From the NCBI RefSeq assembly GCF_047345485.1, contig NZ_JBLFEN010000004.1, positions 1 through 64,000 of the forward strand: 64,000 bases of DNA, given 5' to 3'. Position numbers and translations under genes: made by a program. The DNA comes from Jejuia sp047345485 (GTDB lineage Bacteria; Bacteroidota; Bacteroidia; Flavobacteriales; Flavobacteriaceae). Shown here piece by piece: positions 44,620 to 54,507 of the stretch. The notes under the pieces were generated by a model. That model saw only the letters and a program-made list of their open reading frames with translations, made no database searches and was not told the DNA's origin. Within the stretch, counting starts at the first letter, position 1. Each line of letters begins with the position of its first letter.

Positions 44620-45234
44620 ATGAATTTTAAAAAGTACATAGGGCTAATAGCTGTTATTATTGCTTTACTTGGTATTGCTAATCAACAAAACGTTGATGTG
44701 CATAACCAAGAAATTGTACTTCAATATAATGAAACAAATGCATCTGATGTAGATTCACAACGTACTATTTCAATTTTAAAAAGAGAATTAGCACAACTTG
44801 GTGTAACTAAGTTTAAAGTAATCGAAAATGATGGTGGCAGATTAAAAATCACCTATTACAGCAATACTGATGTAGCAGCAGTTAAGCGTGTGTTACTTAA
44901 AAAAATCAGAGCTGAACTTCATCCTTTAAATGATAAAGGTTTACCATTTCAATTCCCTGTTGATGGTGATACAGTAGCTTATAACTTAGATGTTAACGAA
45001 ATTAAGCATGGAAATGAAACAGATTCTGGTCTTAATGGTATAGTCGTTTTAGAGTTAAAACCAAAAACGGATAGGTTTTCAGTACCTAAAACAGTAGCAT
45101 CACCGTTTTATCAATATTCAGACAAAGAGACTGTAAGTTCAAGAGTTGCATTCAATCTTCATAAAAATACAATTCATGCATTAAATAATGCATTACAACA
45201 AATACCCGAAGTCAGAGCAGGACCTTGTTGTTAG
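44620..45234 (+). CDS. Small exported protein with a SecD-P1-like segment
   Basis: 204 residues. N-terminal hydrophobic segment 5-22 (YIGLIAVIIALLGIAN). Residues about 46-95 (ILKRELAQLGVTKFKV, GGRLKITYYSNTDVAAVKRV) match the same P1 pattern as in SecDF (VLRKRIDQFGVT ... GRILVELPGVKDIERA). The rest is not recognisable, and it ends in Cys-Cys. Lies between the SecD-P1-like lipoprotein and secDF. Role likely in the same envelope process; not proven. Confidence 0.6.
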   Translation: MNFKKYIGLIAVIIALLGIANQQNVDVHNQEIVLQYNETNASDVDSQRTISILKRELAQLGVTKFKVIENDGGRLKITYYSNTDVAAVKRVLLKKIRAELHPLNDKGLPFQFPVDGDTVAYNLDVNEIKHGNETDSGLNGIVVLELKPKTDRFSVPKTVASPFYQYSDKETVSSRVAFNLHKNTIHALNNALQQIPEVRAGPCC

Positions 45235-45350
45235 TGGATTAATAGTTATATAAAATTCCACGTATACTTTCATATAGGTAGTATAAAAAATAGTGCCTAC
45301 AAGTAGCTTAATAACTAGTAAGCTATTATCAATCTTAAAATTATAAAAAA

Positions 45351-45381
45351 TTGTCAAATATAAACGCAAACTATATATTTG
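45351..45381 (+). promoter_or_regulatory. Promoter of secDF
   Basis: TTG 45351-45353, 20 nt, TATATTTG 45374-45381, 34 bp before the start codon. Confidence 0.8.
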
Positions 45382-45414
45382 CGCGTTTAAAATTTTGACC
45401 ATAAAAATCGAAAA

Positions 45415-48408
45415 ATGCAAAATAAAGGAGTAGTAAAGTTATTTGCTATATTGTTTGGTTTGGTAAGTATATACCAACTATCATTCACATTTAAAGCAAA
45501 TCAAATAGAAAAAGAGGCTGAAGAGTTAGCCATTAGTAAATTCCCTGAAACCGAGGACGATTATCGTGCAAAAAGAGGTTTAGAAGAAATTAATTATTTA
45601 GAAGCAAAGGCAACGGATACGGTATTTGATATTCTAGTATCAGAATATACGTATAATGAAGTAAAGCAAAAGGCAATGAATCTTGGTTTAGACCTTAAAG
45701 GTGGTTTAAACGTAATTCTACAAGTATCTGTAAAAGATATCTTAAAAGGATTAGCTAACAATACCAAAGATCCTGTTTTTAATACAGCTTTAGAGAATGC
45801 GTCTAAGCTTCAAGAGGACAGTCAGAATACATATTTAGAAGATTTCTTTATTTCTTTTGATGCTATTAAAGGTGATAAAAAATTAGCATCTCCAGATATT
45901 TTTTACACAAAAGCTTTAGATGGAGAAATTGATGGTACAATGTCTGACGAAGACGTACAGGGCATTATAGAAACTAAAATAGATGAGTCTATAGTTTCAG
46001 CGTTTGAAGTATTACGTAAACGTATTGACCAGTTTGGTGTAACACAACCAAATATTCAACGTTTAGGAAACTCAGGTCGTATTCTTGTAGAGTTACCAGG
46101 TGTAAAAGACATAGAACGTGCTACAGGATTATTACAAAGTACAGCACAGTTAGAATTTTGGGATACCTTTAAAGGAGAGCAATTCGGACAATTTATTGGA
46201 CAAGCAGATGAGGTTTTAAAAGGTTTAGTTGATACAAAACAAAATGTAGAAGATACCGAGCCACAAGATGAAGAAGATGCAACTGAAGATAAAATTGATG
46301 AACTTTTAGGAGAAGCTGCTACAGATTCTACAGAAGTTGATTTAACATCAAACAGACCCTTAATTAGTTTAATTAGAGGTGCGGGATATCCTGGAGGACC
46401 AGTTATCGCTACTTTTGAAATTAAGGATAAAGAAACTGTGCTTGAGTATTTAAATAAGCCTCAGGTTAAAGCATTATTACCAGCAGATATGCGTTATGCT
46501 AAATTTGTATTTGGTAAGGAAGAAAAAAATAGCGAGTTAGTAGATTTATATGCGCTAAAAGGTAATAGAGATGATACACCAGAGTTAAGTGGTGCTGTAG
46601 TTACAGATGCAAGAAGGGCTTATGGGTCTACTGGAGAGCCAGAAGTATCTATGCAAATGAATAGCAAAGGTGCTAAGATTTGGGAAGAAATGACGGGTAG
46701 AGCTTATCAACAAGGAGGGCAAATTGCCATCGTTTTAGATAACACGGTATATTCTGCTCCTGGTGTTACAACCGGTCCAATATCTGGTGGTAACTCATCA
46801 ATTTCAGGTAATTTTACATTAAACGAGGCTGTAGATTTAGCAAACGTATTACGTGCGGGTAAATTACCAGCTTCTGCTGATATTATTCAAAGTGAAGTAG
46901 TAGGGCCATCACTTGGTCAAGAAGCTATAGATAGTGGTACAACGTCTTTCTTAATTGCTTTGGCATTAGTATTAATTTGGATGGTTTTTTACTACGGTAA
47001 AGCAGGTGGTTTTGCAGATCTTGCCATGTTGTTAAACATTTTATTAATCTTTGGTATCTTATCAGGGTTAGGCGCAGTATTAACCTTACCAGGTATTGCA
47101 GGTATTGTATTAACTATAGGTATGTCGGTTGATGCCAACGTACTTATTTTTGAGCGTATTAGAGAAGAACTAGCCAAAGGAAAAGGCCAAAAAGAAGCGG
47201 TTAAAGATGGTTTTAGTAATGCATTATCATCAATATTAGATGCAAACATTACTACAGGTTTAACAGCATTAATCCTATTTATATTTGGTACAGGGCCTAT
47301 TAAAGGTTTTGCAACAACCTTATTAATTGGTATTGCTACATCATTATTTACTGCAATATTTATCACTAGACTATTAGTGGATTGGTATACAAATAGAGGC
47401 GGGGAACTTACATTCTCAACAGCAATTACTAAAAATTTATTTAGAAATATCAATATCGAATTCTTGAAAAAACGTAAGGTAGCTTACATCGTTTCAGGAG
47501 CATTTATTCTATTAAGTTTAGGCTCTTTATTTACAAATAGTTTAGATCAAGGTGTAGATTTTGTTGGTGGTAGAACGTACCAAGTGCGTTTTGCACAAGA
47601 TATGAATGCATCTGAAATTACAGATGTACTTTCAGATCCTGCAGTTTTTGGTAGTGCAAACGCTAAAACATTTGGAGACGCTAACCAGTTAAAAATTACA
47701 ACTAAATACAAAGTAAACGAAACTGGTGCTAAGATAGACGAAGAAATACGATCTTCATTATTCAATGCATTACAGCCTTATTTTGAAGGTATGACTTATG
47801 AAGATTTTATAAGTGATGCAGAAGATAAAACAATCGGTTTAATGCGTAACGATAAAGTAAGCCCTACCATTGCAGATGATATCAAAAAAGCATCATTCTG
47901 GGCAATTTTAGGTTCATTAATCGTAGTATTCTTATATATATTATTCCGATTTAAAAAATGGCAATATTCACTAGGTGCAGTAGCAGCCGTATTCCACGAT
48001 GTATTAATCGTGTTAGGTATCTTCTCATTAACCTACAAATTTATGCCATTTAACATGGAAATAGATCAAGCATTTATTGCAGCAATTCTAACAGTAATTG
48101 GGTATTCATTAAATGATACCGTGGTAGTGTTCGATAGAATTCGTGAATTCTTCAACGAGCATACAAACTGGGAATTTAACCGTGTAGTAAACGCATCATT
48201 AAGCAGTACATTAAGTAGAACTTTAAATACATCATTAACTACATTAGTTGTGTTATTATCCATTTTTATATTTGGTGGCGATTCTATTAGAGGATTTATG
48301 TTCGCCTTAATTGTGGGTGTTATCGTAGGTACCTACTCATCGTTATTTATTGCAACGCCAATAATGTACGATTCAGTAAAAAAATTAGAAGGAAACAAGA
48401 AAAACTAA
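45415..48408 (+). CDS. secDF: SecD-SecF fusion protein translocase subunit
   Basis: 997 residues. SecD part: TM1 (about 5-25), P1 periplasmic domain with LGLDLKGGLNVILQV and RKRIDQFGVTQ, an acidic low-complexity insert about 275-315, six-helix module including GVVLT-type TIGMSVDANVLIFERIREE. SecF part from about 690: FVGGRTYQVRF and GYSLNDTVVVFDRIRE. Uses proton motive force to pull proteins out of the Sec channel on the periplasmic side. Preceded by two small genes with SecD-like segments and followed by a terminator. Confidence 0.96.
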   Translation: MQNKGVVKLFAILFGLVSIYQLSFTFKANQIEKEAEELAISKFPETEDDYRAKRGLEEINYLEAKATDTVFDILVSEYTYNEVKQKAMNLGLDLKGGLNVILQVSVKDILKGLANNTKDPVFNTALENASKLQEDSQNTYLEDFFISFDAIKGDKKLASPDIFYTKALDGEIDGTMSDEDVQGIIETKIDESIVSAFEVLRKRIDQFGVTQPNIQRLGNSGRILVELPGVKDIERATGLLQSTAQLEFWDTFKGEQFGQFIGQADEVLKGLVDTKQNVEDTEPQDEEDATEDKIDELLGEAATDSTEVDLTSNRPLISLIRGAGYPGGPVIATFEIKDKETVLEYLNKPQVKALLPADMRYAKFVFGKEEKNSELVDLYALKGNRDDTPELSGAVVTDARRAYGSTGEPEVSMQMNSKGAKIWEEMTGRAYQQGGQIAIVLDNTVYSAPGVTTGPISGGNSSISGNFTLNEAVDLANVLRAGKLPASADIIQSEVVGPSLGQEAIDSGTTSFLIALALVLIWMVFYYGKAGGFADLAMLLNILLIFGILSGLGAVLTLPGIAGIVLTIGMSVDANVLIFERIREELAKGKGQKEAVKDGFSNALSSILDANITTGLTALILFIFGTGPIKGFATTLLIGIATSLFTAIFITRLLVDWYTNRGGELTFSTAITKNLFRNINIEFLKKRKVAYIVSGAFILLSLGSLFTNSLDQGVDFVGGRTYQVRFAQDMNASEITDVLSDPAVFGSANAKTFGDANQLKITTKYKVNETGAKIDEEIRSSLFNALQPYFEGMTYEDFISDAEDKTIGLMRNDKVSPTIADDIKKASFWAILGSLIVVFLYILFRFKKWQYSLGAVAAVFHDVLIVLGIFSLTYKFMPFNMEIDQAFIAAILTVIGYSLNDTVVVFDRIREFFNEHTNWEFNRVVNASLSSTLSRTLNTSLTTLVVLLSIFIFGGDSIRGFMFALIVGVIVGTYSSLFIATPIMYDSVKKLEGNKKN

Positions 48409-48430
48409 CTTAAACTATTTCTTTTTAATA

Positions 48431-48462
48431 AAGCCTGTAACTATAAGTTGCAGGCTTTTTTG
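48431..48462 (+). terminator. Intrinsic terminator after secDF
   Basis: AAGCCTGTAACT ATA AGTTGCAGGCTT followed by T-run. Confidence 0.9.
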
Positions 48463-48503
48463 TTTAGCATTTTATAACAAAAGTGGGATTATAATAATTA
48501 TTT

Positions 48504-48680
48504 GGGCGTTACCCCACTTTGGCGCTAAGGCGCCCAAAGTGCGGTCGAGCTTTCCACTATATCTTTTGTTTTTTATCATTTTTGTTAATGTAGAAATGTA
48601 TAATGCCATTAACTCATACTTCCAGTAACAGTCCGCATAATTAGTTAAAAACAAAAGGATGCCGTTTCAATCTCTAACGC
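48504..48680. repeat. Interspersed structured repeat, copy 2 (most complete)
   Basis: Ends GGGCGTTACC (48504) and CTAACGC (48680) form an outer GCGTTA/TAACGC inverted repeat. Inside are a hairpin CACTTTGGCGC / GCGCCCAAAGTG (one bulge) and arms ATCTTTTGTTTTT / AAAAACAAAAGGAT around an AT-rich centre. Non-coding; nested palindromes suggest a mobile or structured element of Flavobacteriia. Confidence 0.7.
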
Positions 48681-48918
48681 AACCATCCGCCAAAGCAATT
48701 ACTTAATTATATATATATCATATCAATTAGAGAGATTTCCATTTTTAAAATTCGAAATCGTTTCGATAGTTTGATGTTTTAAGAGATTTAGTTATACACT
48801 TTTAAGAAACCTTTAAGATGAAAACGGGAAACAATCTTCTAATACTTAATAACTTCGCAGAAACAAACTAAGCTTATCATTACATTTTATACAAATACGT
48901 TTAAAACACTTTAGTAAA

Positions 48919-51297
48919 ATGAATTTTAAGAACCAACTCAAACTAATTTTAGTAACCATTATTTGCACGCTTGGGCACCTGCTTTCTGCTCAAAACATTG
49001 AAATTAAAGGTAAAGTTATTGAAGAAGTTAGCAAACAGCCTTTAGCTTATGCTACTGTAACACTTTTTGATACTACAACTAAAGCAACCCTTACAGGTGT
49101 TATTACTACCGACGATGGGAGCTTTAAAATAGAAACCGATGCTACGCAATTTTATCTCCAAATCAGTTTTATGGGCTTTGTTACAAAAACCATAACTCAG
49201 TTTGATATTAAAAGGGCTAAAGTAGATTTGGGTACTATTATTTTAAAAGAAGATGCCGCACAATTAGCTACAGTTCTTGTAGAAGCCGAAGTGTCGTCTT
49301 CCCAATTTAAGCTTGATAAACGTATATTTAATATAGGTAAAGATTTAAGTAGTACGGGCGCTAGCGCTTTAGAAGTTTTAAATAATGTGCCTTCTGTGAA
49401 TGTGGATATTGAAGGCGCAGTAAGTTTACGTGGCAGCTCTGGAGTACAAATTTTAATAAACGGAAAACCTTCAATTTTAACTGATGATGGTGGCGCTTTA
49501 GGTAGTATTACTGCCGATATGATTGATAGAATAGAAGTTATAACTAACCCATCTGCAAAATATGACGCTGAAGGTACTTCGGGTATCATAAATATTGTGA
49601 TAAAAAAGGACGACCGTAAAGGCATAAATGGCGCAGTAAGTGTAAATACAGGATTGCCAGATAATAACAGTATTGGTATAAGTTTAAATAGGCGTTCAGA
49701 AAAGTTTAATTTGTTTACACAATTAGGTTTAGGGAGGCGAGTATACCCAAGAGACTCTGAAAATACTAATGAAGATATAGAAACTGGAACATCTATACTA
49801 AGTAAAGGCACAGATTTAAGAGTAGAGAAATTTTATAATATTACTTTAGGCACCGACTATTATATCAATGCTAATAATGTATTAACCCTATCAGGAAATT
49901 TTGCTTATGAGATTGAAGACCAACCCTCAGATATTAGGTTTACATCTATAGATGGTACAAATACTGTAACTTCAGAATGGAACCGTACCGAAACTACAGA
50001 AGCTACAAACCCAAAGTGGCAATATGAGTTAGTATATAAACGCGATTTTACAGACCATGAAGATCACGATTTATTAATAAGCGCTACAGGGCGTTCTTTT
50101 TCAAAAGATTTAACCTCACTTTTTCAAGATACTACCATTTCTGGTACTCAAGATAGAGACGATACCCAAAATACAAGGACCGATTATGGCTCTAATAACT
50201 ACACCTTTAAGGTAGATTATACAAAACCATTTTCTGATATTTGGACGCTCGAAACTGGTGTACAATACCAAATAGATGATATTGGTAACGATTTTGAAGT
50301 ACAGGATTTAGTGGATGGTGAATTTGTTACAGATTTAGGGTTAACCAATAATTTTGAGTTTGATCAAAATGTATTAGGTGTATATCTTATTGGAGGCTAC
50401 GAATATGAAAAATGGGGTGTAAAAGGTGGTTTACGTTTAGAGCAAACCGATTTAACAACACGATTAGTTACCACAAATCAGTTAAACGATCAGCAGTATA
50501 CAAATGTATTTCCAAGTATTCATACCAGCTACAAGGTATCTGATGCAGTATCACTTCAAGCAGGGTATTCTGCACGTATTAATAGACCAGGAATGCGCGA
50601 GTTAAATCCGTTTTTTAATATTAGAAACAATTTTAATATTCGCCAAGGAAACCCTAACCTTATGCCAGAGTTTACAGACTCCTATGAAATCACAAGTATT
50701 TTTGACATCGGAAAAACATCATTAAATTTTGGCGTGTATCACCGTTACACCACAGAAGTTATTGAGCGTATCTCAACTTTCGAAAACAATATTAATACCA
50801 GTATGCCAGAAAATGTTGGTACAAATAGTACTTTAGGTATTGAGTTTAATACCAAGTATCGTCCTGCAAAATGGTTAACTTTTAATGTAGATTTTAATTA
50901 CAACCAATTTGATAGAAAAGGAACTTTTAATACTGCAATTTTCGACTTTAATGGCAACCAATGGGGTTCAAAGCTTATGGCTAAATTTGATTTACCAGCC
51001 GATATAGATTTGGAAGCTGTCGGTAACCACAGGTCTAAAGTTAAAACAGTTCAAGGTGCGCGAAGTGCTAATACGTTTTTAGATATTGGTGTTCGTAAAA
51101 AGATATTTAAAGATAAAGGTGTTATCAGTTTAAGTATTAGAGATGTTTTTGCTTCTCGCTTCTTTGAAACCTTTATAACTCAAAACAATTCTAGAGCATC
51201 AAGTTTTAGCCAACGTGGTAGATTTGTAGCTATTGGTTTTAGTTACGGTTTTGGCAAAGGCGAAGCCATGGAATATTCTGGTGGCAAAAGGCGTTAA
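48919..51297 (+). CDS. TonB-dependent receptor-like outer-membrane protein
   Basis: 792 residues. Signal peptide 1-24 (HLLSAQ), carboxypeptidase-regulatory-like domain about 25-110 (IEIKGKVIEEVSKQPLAYAT), plug domain about 125-240 (LEVLNNVPSVNVDIEGAVSLRG, IEVITNPSAKYDAEGTSGIINI), and a large barrel about 250-792 ending in GGKRR. This is the outer membrane beta-barrel family (OMP_b-brl_3) common in Bacteroidota. Substrate unknown; no SusD-like gene follows, so not a classical polysaccharide locus. Confidence 0.88.
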   Translation: MNFKNQLKLILVTIICTLGHLLSAQNIEIKGKVIEEVSKQPLAYATVTLFDTTTKATLTGVITTDDGSFKIETDATQFYLQISFMGFVTKTITQFDIKRAKVDLGTIILKEDAAQLATVLVEAEVSSSQFKLDKRIFNIGKDLSSTGASALEVLNNVPSVNVDIEGAVSLRGSSGVQILINGKPSILTDDGGALGSITADMIDRIEVITNPSAKYDAEGTSGIINIVIKKDDRKGINGAVSVNTGLPDNNSIGISLNRRSEKFNLFTQLGLGRRVYPRDSENTNEDIETGTSILSKGTDLRVEKFYNITLGTDYYINANNVLTLSGNFAYEIEDQPSDIRFTSIDGTNTVTSEWNRTETTEATNPKWQYELVYKRDFTDHEDHDLLISATGRSFSKDLTSLFQDTTISGTQDRDDTQNTRTDYGSNNYTFKVDYTKPFSDIWTLETGVQYQIDDIGNDFEVQDLVDGEFVTDLGLTNNFEFDQNVLGVYLIGGYEYEKWGVKGGLRLEQTDLTTRLVTTNQLNDQQYTNVFPSIHTSYKVSDAVSLQAGYSARINRPGMRELNPFFNIRNNFNIRQGNPNLMPEFTDSYEITSIFDIGKTSLNFGVYHRYTTEVIERISTFENNINTSMPENVGTNSTLGIEFNTKYRPAKWLTFNVDFNYNQFDRKGTFNTAIFDFNGNQWGSKLMAKFDLPADIDLEAVGNHRSKVKTVQGARSANTFLDIGVRKKIFKDKGVISLSIRDVFASRFFETFITQNNSRASSFSQRGRFVAIGFSYGFGKGEAMEYSGGKRR

Positions 51298-51301
51298 TAT
51301 G

Positions 51302-52102
51302 TTAAATTAACAGCTGCTCATTTTTTTCAATAATAATATATAAATAATCACCTAAATCATTCTCATAAGATTTTATTATTGTGTGTATTTTACCGCTAGA
51401 AATATCTTGTTTTAATTTTGCTAAACCTTGTGATACTTCATTTTTATTTGCTAAATCAGAAAATGATGAAATACCATGGCGTATGCCTTCATCAAAATAC
51501 AATTTAGCATCATGCTTGCCACAATACAAGAATTTATCTTCTAAATTTGGACTAACAAAATAATTATGAGTTTCCTTTAGTTGAAGTCCAGATAATTCTG
51601 TAGCTTTTCTTATAAAATTTAAAGTAGGCATTTGTTTAATAGCATCTTTTAGCATTTTAGGAAAGTAATGATTAAGCCAATAGCCTTTCATTTGTTTAGG
51701 AGTTGATGTAAAAAATACGATACGTCCCTTTGGCTTTAAAATTCTTTTTAGTTCTATAAACGCTTTGTTTAAATCTGTCCAATGATGTATAGTGAGAGAA
51801 CCAATAATGCCTTCAATTGAAGCATTATTCAATCCAGTATGTTCTGCACTACCAATACGCCAATCAATTGAGTTATTCAATAATTTTGCTTTTTCTAGCA
51901 TTAATTCAGAAGGGTCAATACCTATAAAAGAAAACCCTTGTTTTGATAGCGCATTTGTATAATTACCAGTGCCACAGCCTATATCTAAAAATACACCTCT
52001 AGTATTAGGGTTTAAATGTTTAATGAGTTGTTGAGTAAGATACTTATCAGCGTTTCGTGTAGAATTATAATCAATACCAATATGGTTGTATTTTGCACTC
52101 AT
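51302..52102 (-). CDS. Class I SAM-dependent methyltransferase
   Basis: 266 residues. Motif I VFLDIGCGTGNYTNAL, motif after it FIGIDPSELML (Asp binding SAM ribose), and FVELKRILKPKGRIVFFTS-type post-motif region (FIELKRILKPKGRIV). Cytoplasmic; acceptor unknown. 18 bp beyond the start of... the CIA30 gene on the same strand, which lies upstream, so the two are probably co-transcribed. Confidence 0.85.
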   Translation of the reverse strand: MSAKYNHIGIDYNSTRNADKYLTQQLIKHLNPNTRGVFLDIGCGTGNYTNALSKQGFSFIGIDPSELMLEKAKLLNNSIDWRIGSAEHTGLNNASIEGIIGSLTIHHWTDLNKAFIELKRILKPKGRIVFFTSTPKQMKGYWLNHYFPKMLKDAIKQMPTLNFIRKATELSGLQLKETHNYFVSPNLEDKFLYCGKHDAKLYFDEGIRHGISSFSDLANKNEVSQGLAKLKQDISSGKIHTIIKSYENDLGDYLYIIIEKNEQLLI

Positions 52103-52120
52103 AGTGAATGTGTTTTTTGC

Positions 52121-52609
52121 TTATTGTAAAGTAATAGAATCAATCAATAACTCAAAAGGTTCTGCTTTTTTGTTGGCAAATAAAAATCCTATTTCAGCAA
52201 TAGTATCATGTGAGAAGTTTGGTAAATCTAGATGTTTACCTCTAAATTTAGGTTGTAAATCTGTTAAGTTAATTTCAATAGTTTCCCATATTCCAGAGGT
52301 CATAAAATGTGTAACGTACGAGTGTTTATCATTTACATTATGTTTTACTCTAAATTGGTAGCGTTTGCCATCACCTTTAAAACGTAAAGTTATTTTACTA
52401 AATCCGGTTACGTTAATGGTTTTAGAACGATTACGTACAGAAGAAAATCCACCATTATTTTCTAACGAAATAGTACCATAAAACAGCCCATTGCCTTGGT
52501 CGTCCAGTTTAAATGCGCCAGAAGATACGCCACCCATTACAGCATCGTCAATAATAATCCAGTTGTCTATAGTAGTTGTATTAAAATCAAAAATTGAAGG
52601 TGTTTGCAT
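52121..52609 (-). CDS. CIA30-family protein
   Basis: 162 residues. DFNTTTIDNWIIIDDAVMGGVSSG, GLFYGTISLENNGGFSSVRN and the C-terminal ELLIDSITL match the CIA30 (NADH dehydrogenase intermediate-associated 30) domain, a galactose-binding-like beta fold. In eukaryotes it helps complex I assembly; in bacteria the role is unclear. Starts 18 bp upstream of the methyltransferase stop-to-start gap, forming a two-gene unit with it. Confidence 0.85.
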   Translation of the reverse strand: MQTPSIFDFNTTTIDNWIIIDDAVMGGVSSGAFKLDDQGNGLFYGTISLENNGGFSSVRNRSKTINVTGFSKITLRFKGDGKRYQFRVKHNVNDKHSYVTHFMTSGIWETIEINLTDLQPKFRGKHLDLPNFSHDTIAEIGFLFANKKAEPFELLIDSITLQ

Positions 52610-52890
52610 GATTTAATTGGTTTATTTTACTTTTGGGTAATTATGTTTAAGGGTAGTTTTTGTTTTATATATTATCAGATATCCTTGAATTTTAATACTT
52701 AAACAAGATCAGTGCATGTAATTTATATCCGAAATTAAACGAATATAGTTGAAATTTTTTATGAAAACAACACATCCTCAATAGATATTCTAACTAAAAC
52801 CACTGTTAATAACATCAATTTAATAGTTTAAAAACTATTCCTGAATAACTATTTTAATTTTGTAAATTTGCCTGCGTTTATAAGCGCAAC

Positions 52891-54507
52891 ATGACGACCA
52901 AAACTAAGTACATTTTTGTAACCGGCGGGGTTACATCTTCACTAGGAAAAGGCATAATAGCCGCATCTTTAGCCAAATTATTGCAAGCACAAGGGTATAG
53001 AGTTACCATTCAAAAGTTAGATCCTTACATTAATGTAGATCCAGGAACTTTAAATCCTTACGAGCATGGTGAGTGTTATGTTACCGAGGATGGTGCCGAA
53101 ACCGACTTAGATTTAGGCCATTACGAGCGTTTTTTAAATGTACCAACAAGTCAAGCCAATAACGTTACTACTGGGCGTATTTACCAAAGTGTGATTCAAA
53201 AAGAACGCGAAGGTAAGTTTTTAGGAAAAACGGTTCAAGTTGTACCTCATATTACAAACGAAATAAAACGACGTGTACAATTACTAGGTAAATCTGGTGA
53301 TTTTGATATTGTAATTACAGAAATTGGTGGTACTGTAGGAGATATTGAGTCTTTACCATACATTGAAGCTGTAAGGCAATTACGTTGGGATTTAGGAGAA
53401 CACAATGGTTTAGTTATACATTTAACTCTTGTGCCGTATTTATCAGCCGCTGGAGAATTAAAAACAAAACCTACACAACACAGTGTAAAAACACTTATGG
53501 AAAGTGGTGTGCAGGCCGATATATTGGTGTGTAGAACAGAGCATGACTTACCAAAAGATTTACGTAGAAAGTTAGCTTTATTTTGTAATGTAACTGTAGA
53601 TTCTGTAATTCAATCTATTGATGCATCTACTATTTATGATGTGCCAAACTTAATGTTGAAAGAAGGTTTGGATAAAGTAGTTTTAAATAAACTAGATTTA
53701 GAAAGTGCTAAACCAGATTTACAAAACTGGAATAAGTTTGTACACCGTTATAAGAATCCTAAAACCGAAATTAATATTGGTTTAATTGGTAAATATGTAG
53801 AGTTACAAGATTCATACAAATCTATTTTAGAAGCTTTTATTCATGCTGGAGCTGCAAACGAAGTAAAAGTAAATGTAGAGTCTGTACACTCAGAATATTT
53901 AAATGACGAAAACGCTGGTTTAATGCTTGAGCATTTAGATGGTGTTTTAGTGGCGCCTGGTTTTGGAGAGCGTGGTATTGAGGGAAAAATTTCTGCCGTA
54001 AAATATGTGAGAGAACAACATATTCCATTTTTAGGAATTTGTTTAGGAATGCAAATGGCAGTTATAGAGTTTGCGCGTAATGTATTGAATTTACAAAATG
54101 CAAACTCATCTGAAATGGATCCTGATACTTTGCATCCCGTTATTGATTTAATGGAAGAGCAAAAAACAATTAAAAATAAAGGCGGTACTATGCGTTTAGG
54201 TGCTTGGGATTGTGCACTTATGCCTGATAGCAAAGTTGCAAAAATCTATAATGAAGAGCATATTAGCGAACGTCACCGCCACCGTTATGAATTCAATAGT
54301 GATTATAGATATCAAATTGAAAAAGGCGGTATGCAAGCCACTGGTTTAAACCCAAAAACCGATTTAGTTGAAATTGTAGAAATTTCAGAGCATCCTTGGT
54401 TTATTGGCGTGCAGTATCACCCAGAATATAAAAGTACAGTGGCAAATCCGCACCCATTATTTGTAGGCTTTGTAAAAGCAGCATTAAAACATAAAAATTC
54501 TAAATAA
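52891..54507 (+). CDS. pyrG: CTP synthase
   Basis: 538 residues. Synthetase domain with FVTGGVTSSLGKGI (P-loop), KLDPYINVDPGTLNPYEHGE, and VTEIGGTVGDIESLP; glutaminase domain with Cys in FLGICLGMQ and His/Glu in VQYHPEYKS. Makes CTP from UTP, ATP and glutamine. A -7 box TAAATTTG is at 52863-52870. 88 bp before yidC, with an inverted repeat (AGTGTCA ... TGACACT, 54507-54553) between, so transcription of yidC may be partly independent. Confidence 0.98.
   Translation: MTTKTKYIFVTGGVTSSLGKGIIAASLAKLLQAQGYRVTIQKLDPYINVDPGTLNPYEHGECYVTEDGAETDLDLGHYERFLNVPTSQANNVTTGRIYQSVIQKEREGKFLGKTVQVVPHITNEIKRRVQLLGKSGDFDIVITEIGGTVGDIESLPYIEAVRQLRWDLGEHNGLVIHLTLVPYLSAAGELKTKPTQHSVKTLMESGVQADILVCRTEHDLPKDLRRKLALFCNVTVDSVIQSIDASTIYDVPNLMLKEGLDKVVLNKLDLESAKPDLQNWNKFVHRYKNPKTEINIGLIGKYVELQDSYKSILEAFIHAGAANEVKVNVESVHSEYLNDENAGLMLEHLDGVLVAPGFGERGIEGKISAVKYVREQHIPFLGICLGMQMAVIEFARNVLNLQNANSSEMDPDTLHPVIDLMEEQKTIKNKGGTMRLGAWDCALMPDSKVAKIYNEEHISERHRHRYEFNSDYRYQIEKGGMQATGLNPKTDLVEIVEISEHPWFIGVQYHPEYKSTVANPHPLFVGFVKAALKHKNSK

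Larger units (their letters stand above)
48409..48918. other. Gene-free region with terminator and interspersed repeat copy 2
   Basis: 510 bp: terminator 48431-48462, the repeat 48504-48680, then AT-rich DNA to the start of the TonB-receptor-like gene. No credible gene; the 60-codon frame on the minus strand at 48472 is in the repeat. Confidence 0.7.

Noticed and set aside
46992..47453. 153-codon minus-strand frame inside secDF
   Set aside because: Antisense to membrane-segment codons of secDF; composition is the mirror of hydrophobic codons, not an independent gene.
48472..48654. 60-codon minus-strand gene
   Set aside because: Lies in the repeat and has no homologue-like features or start signals.
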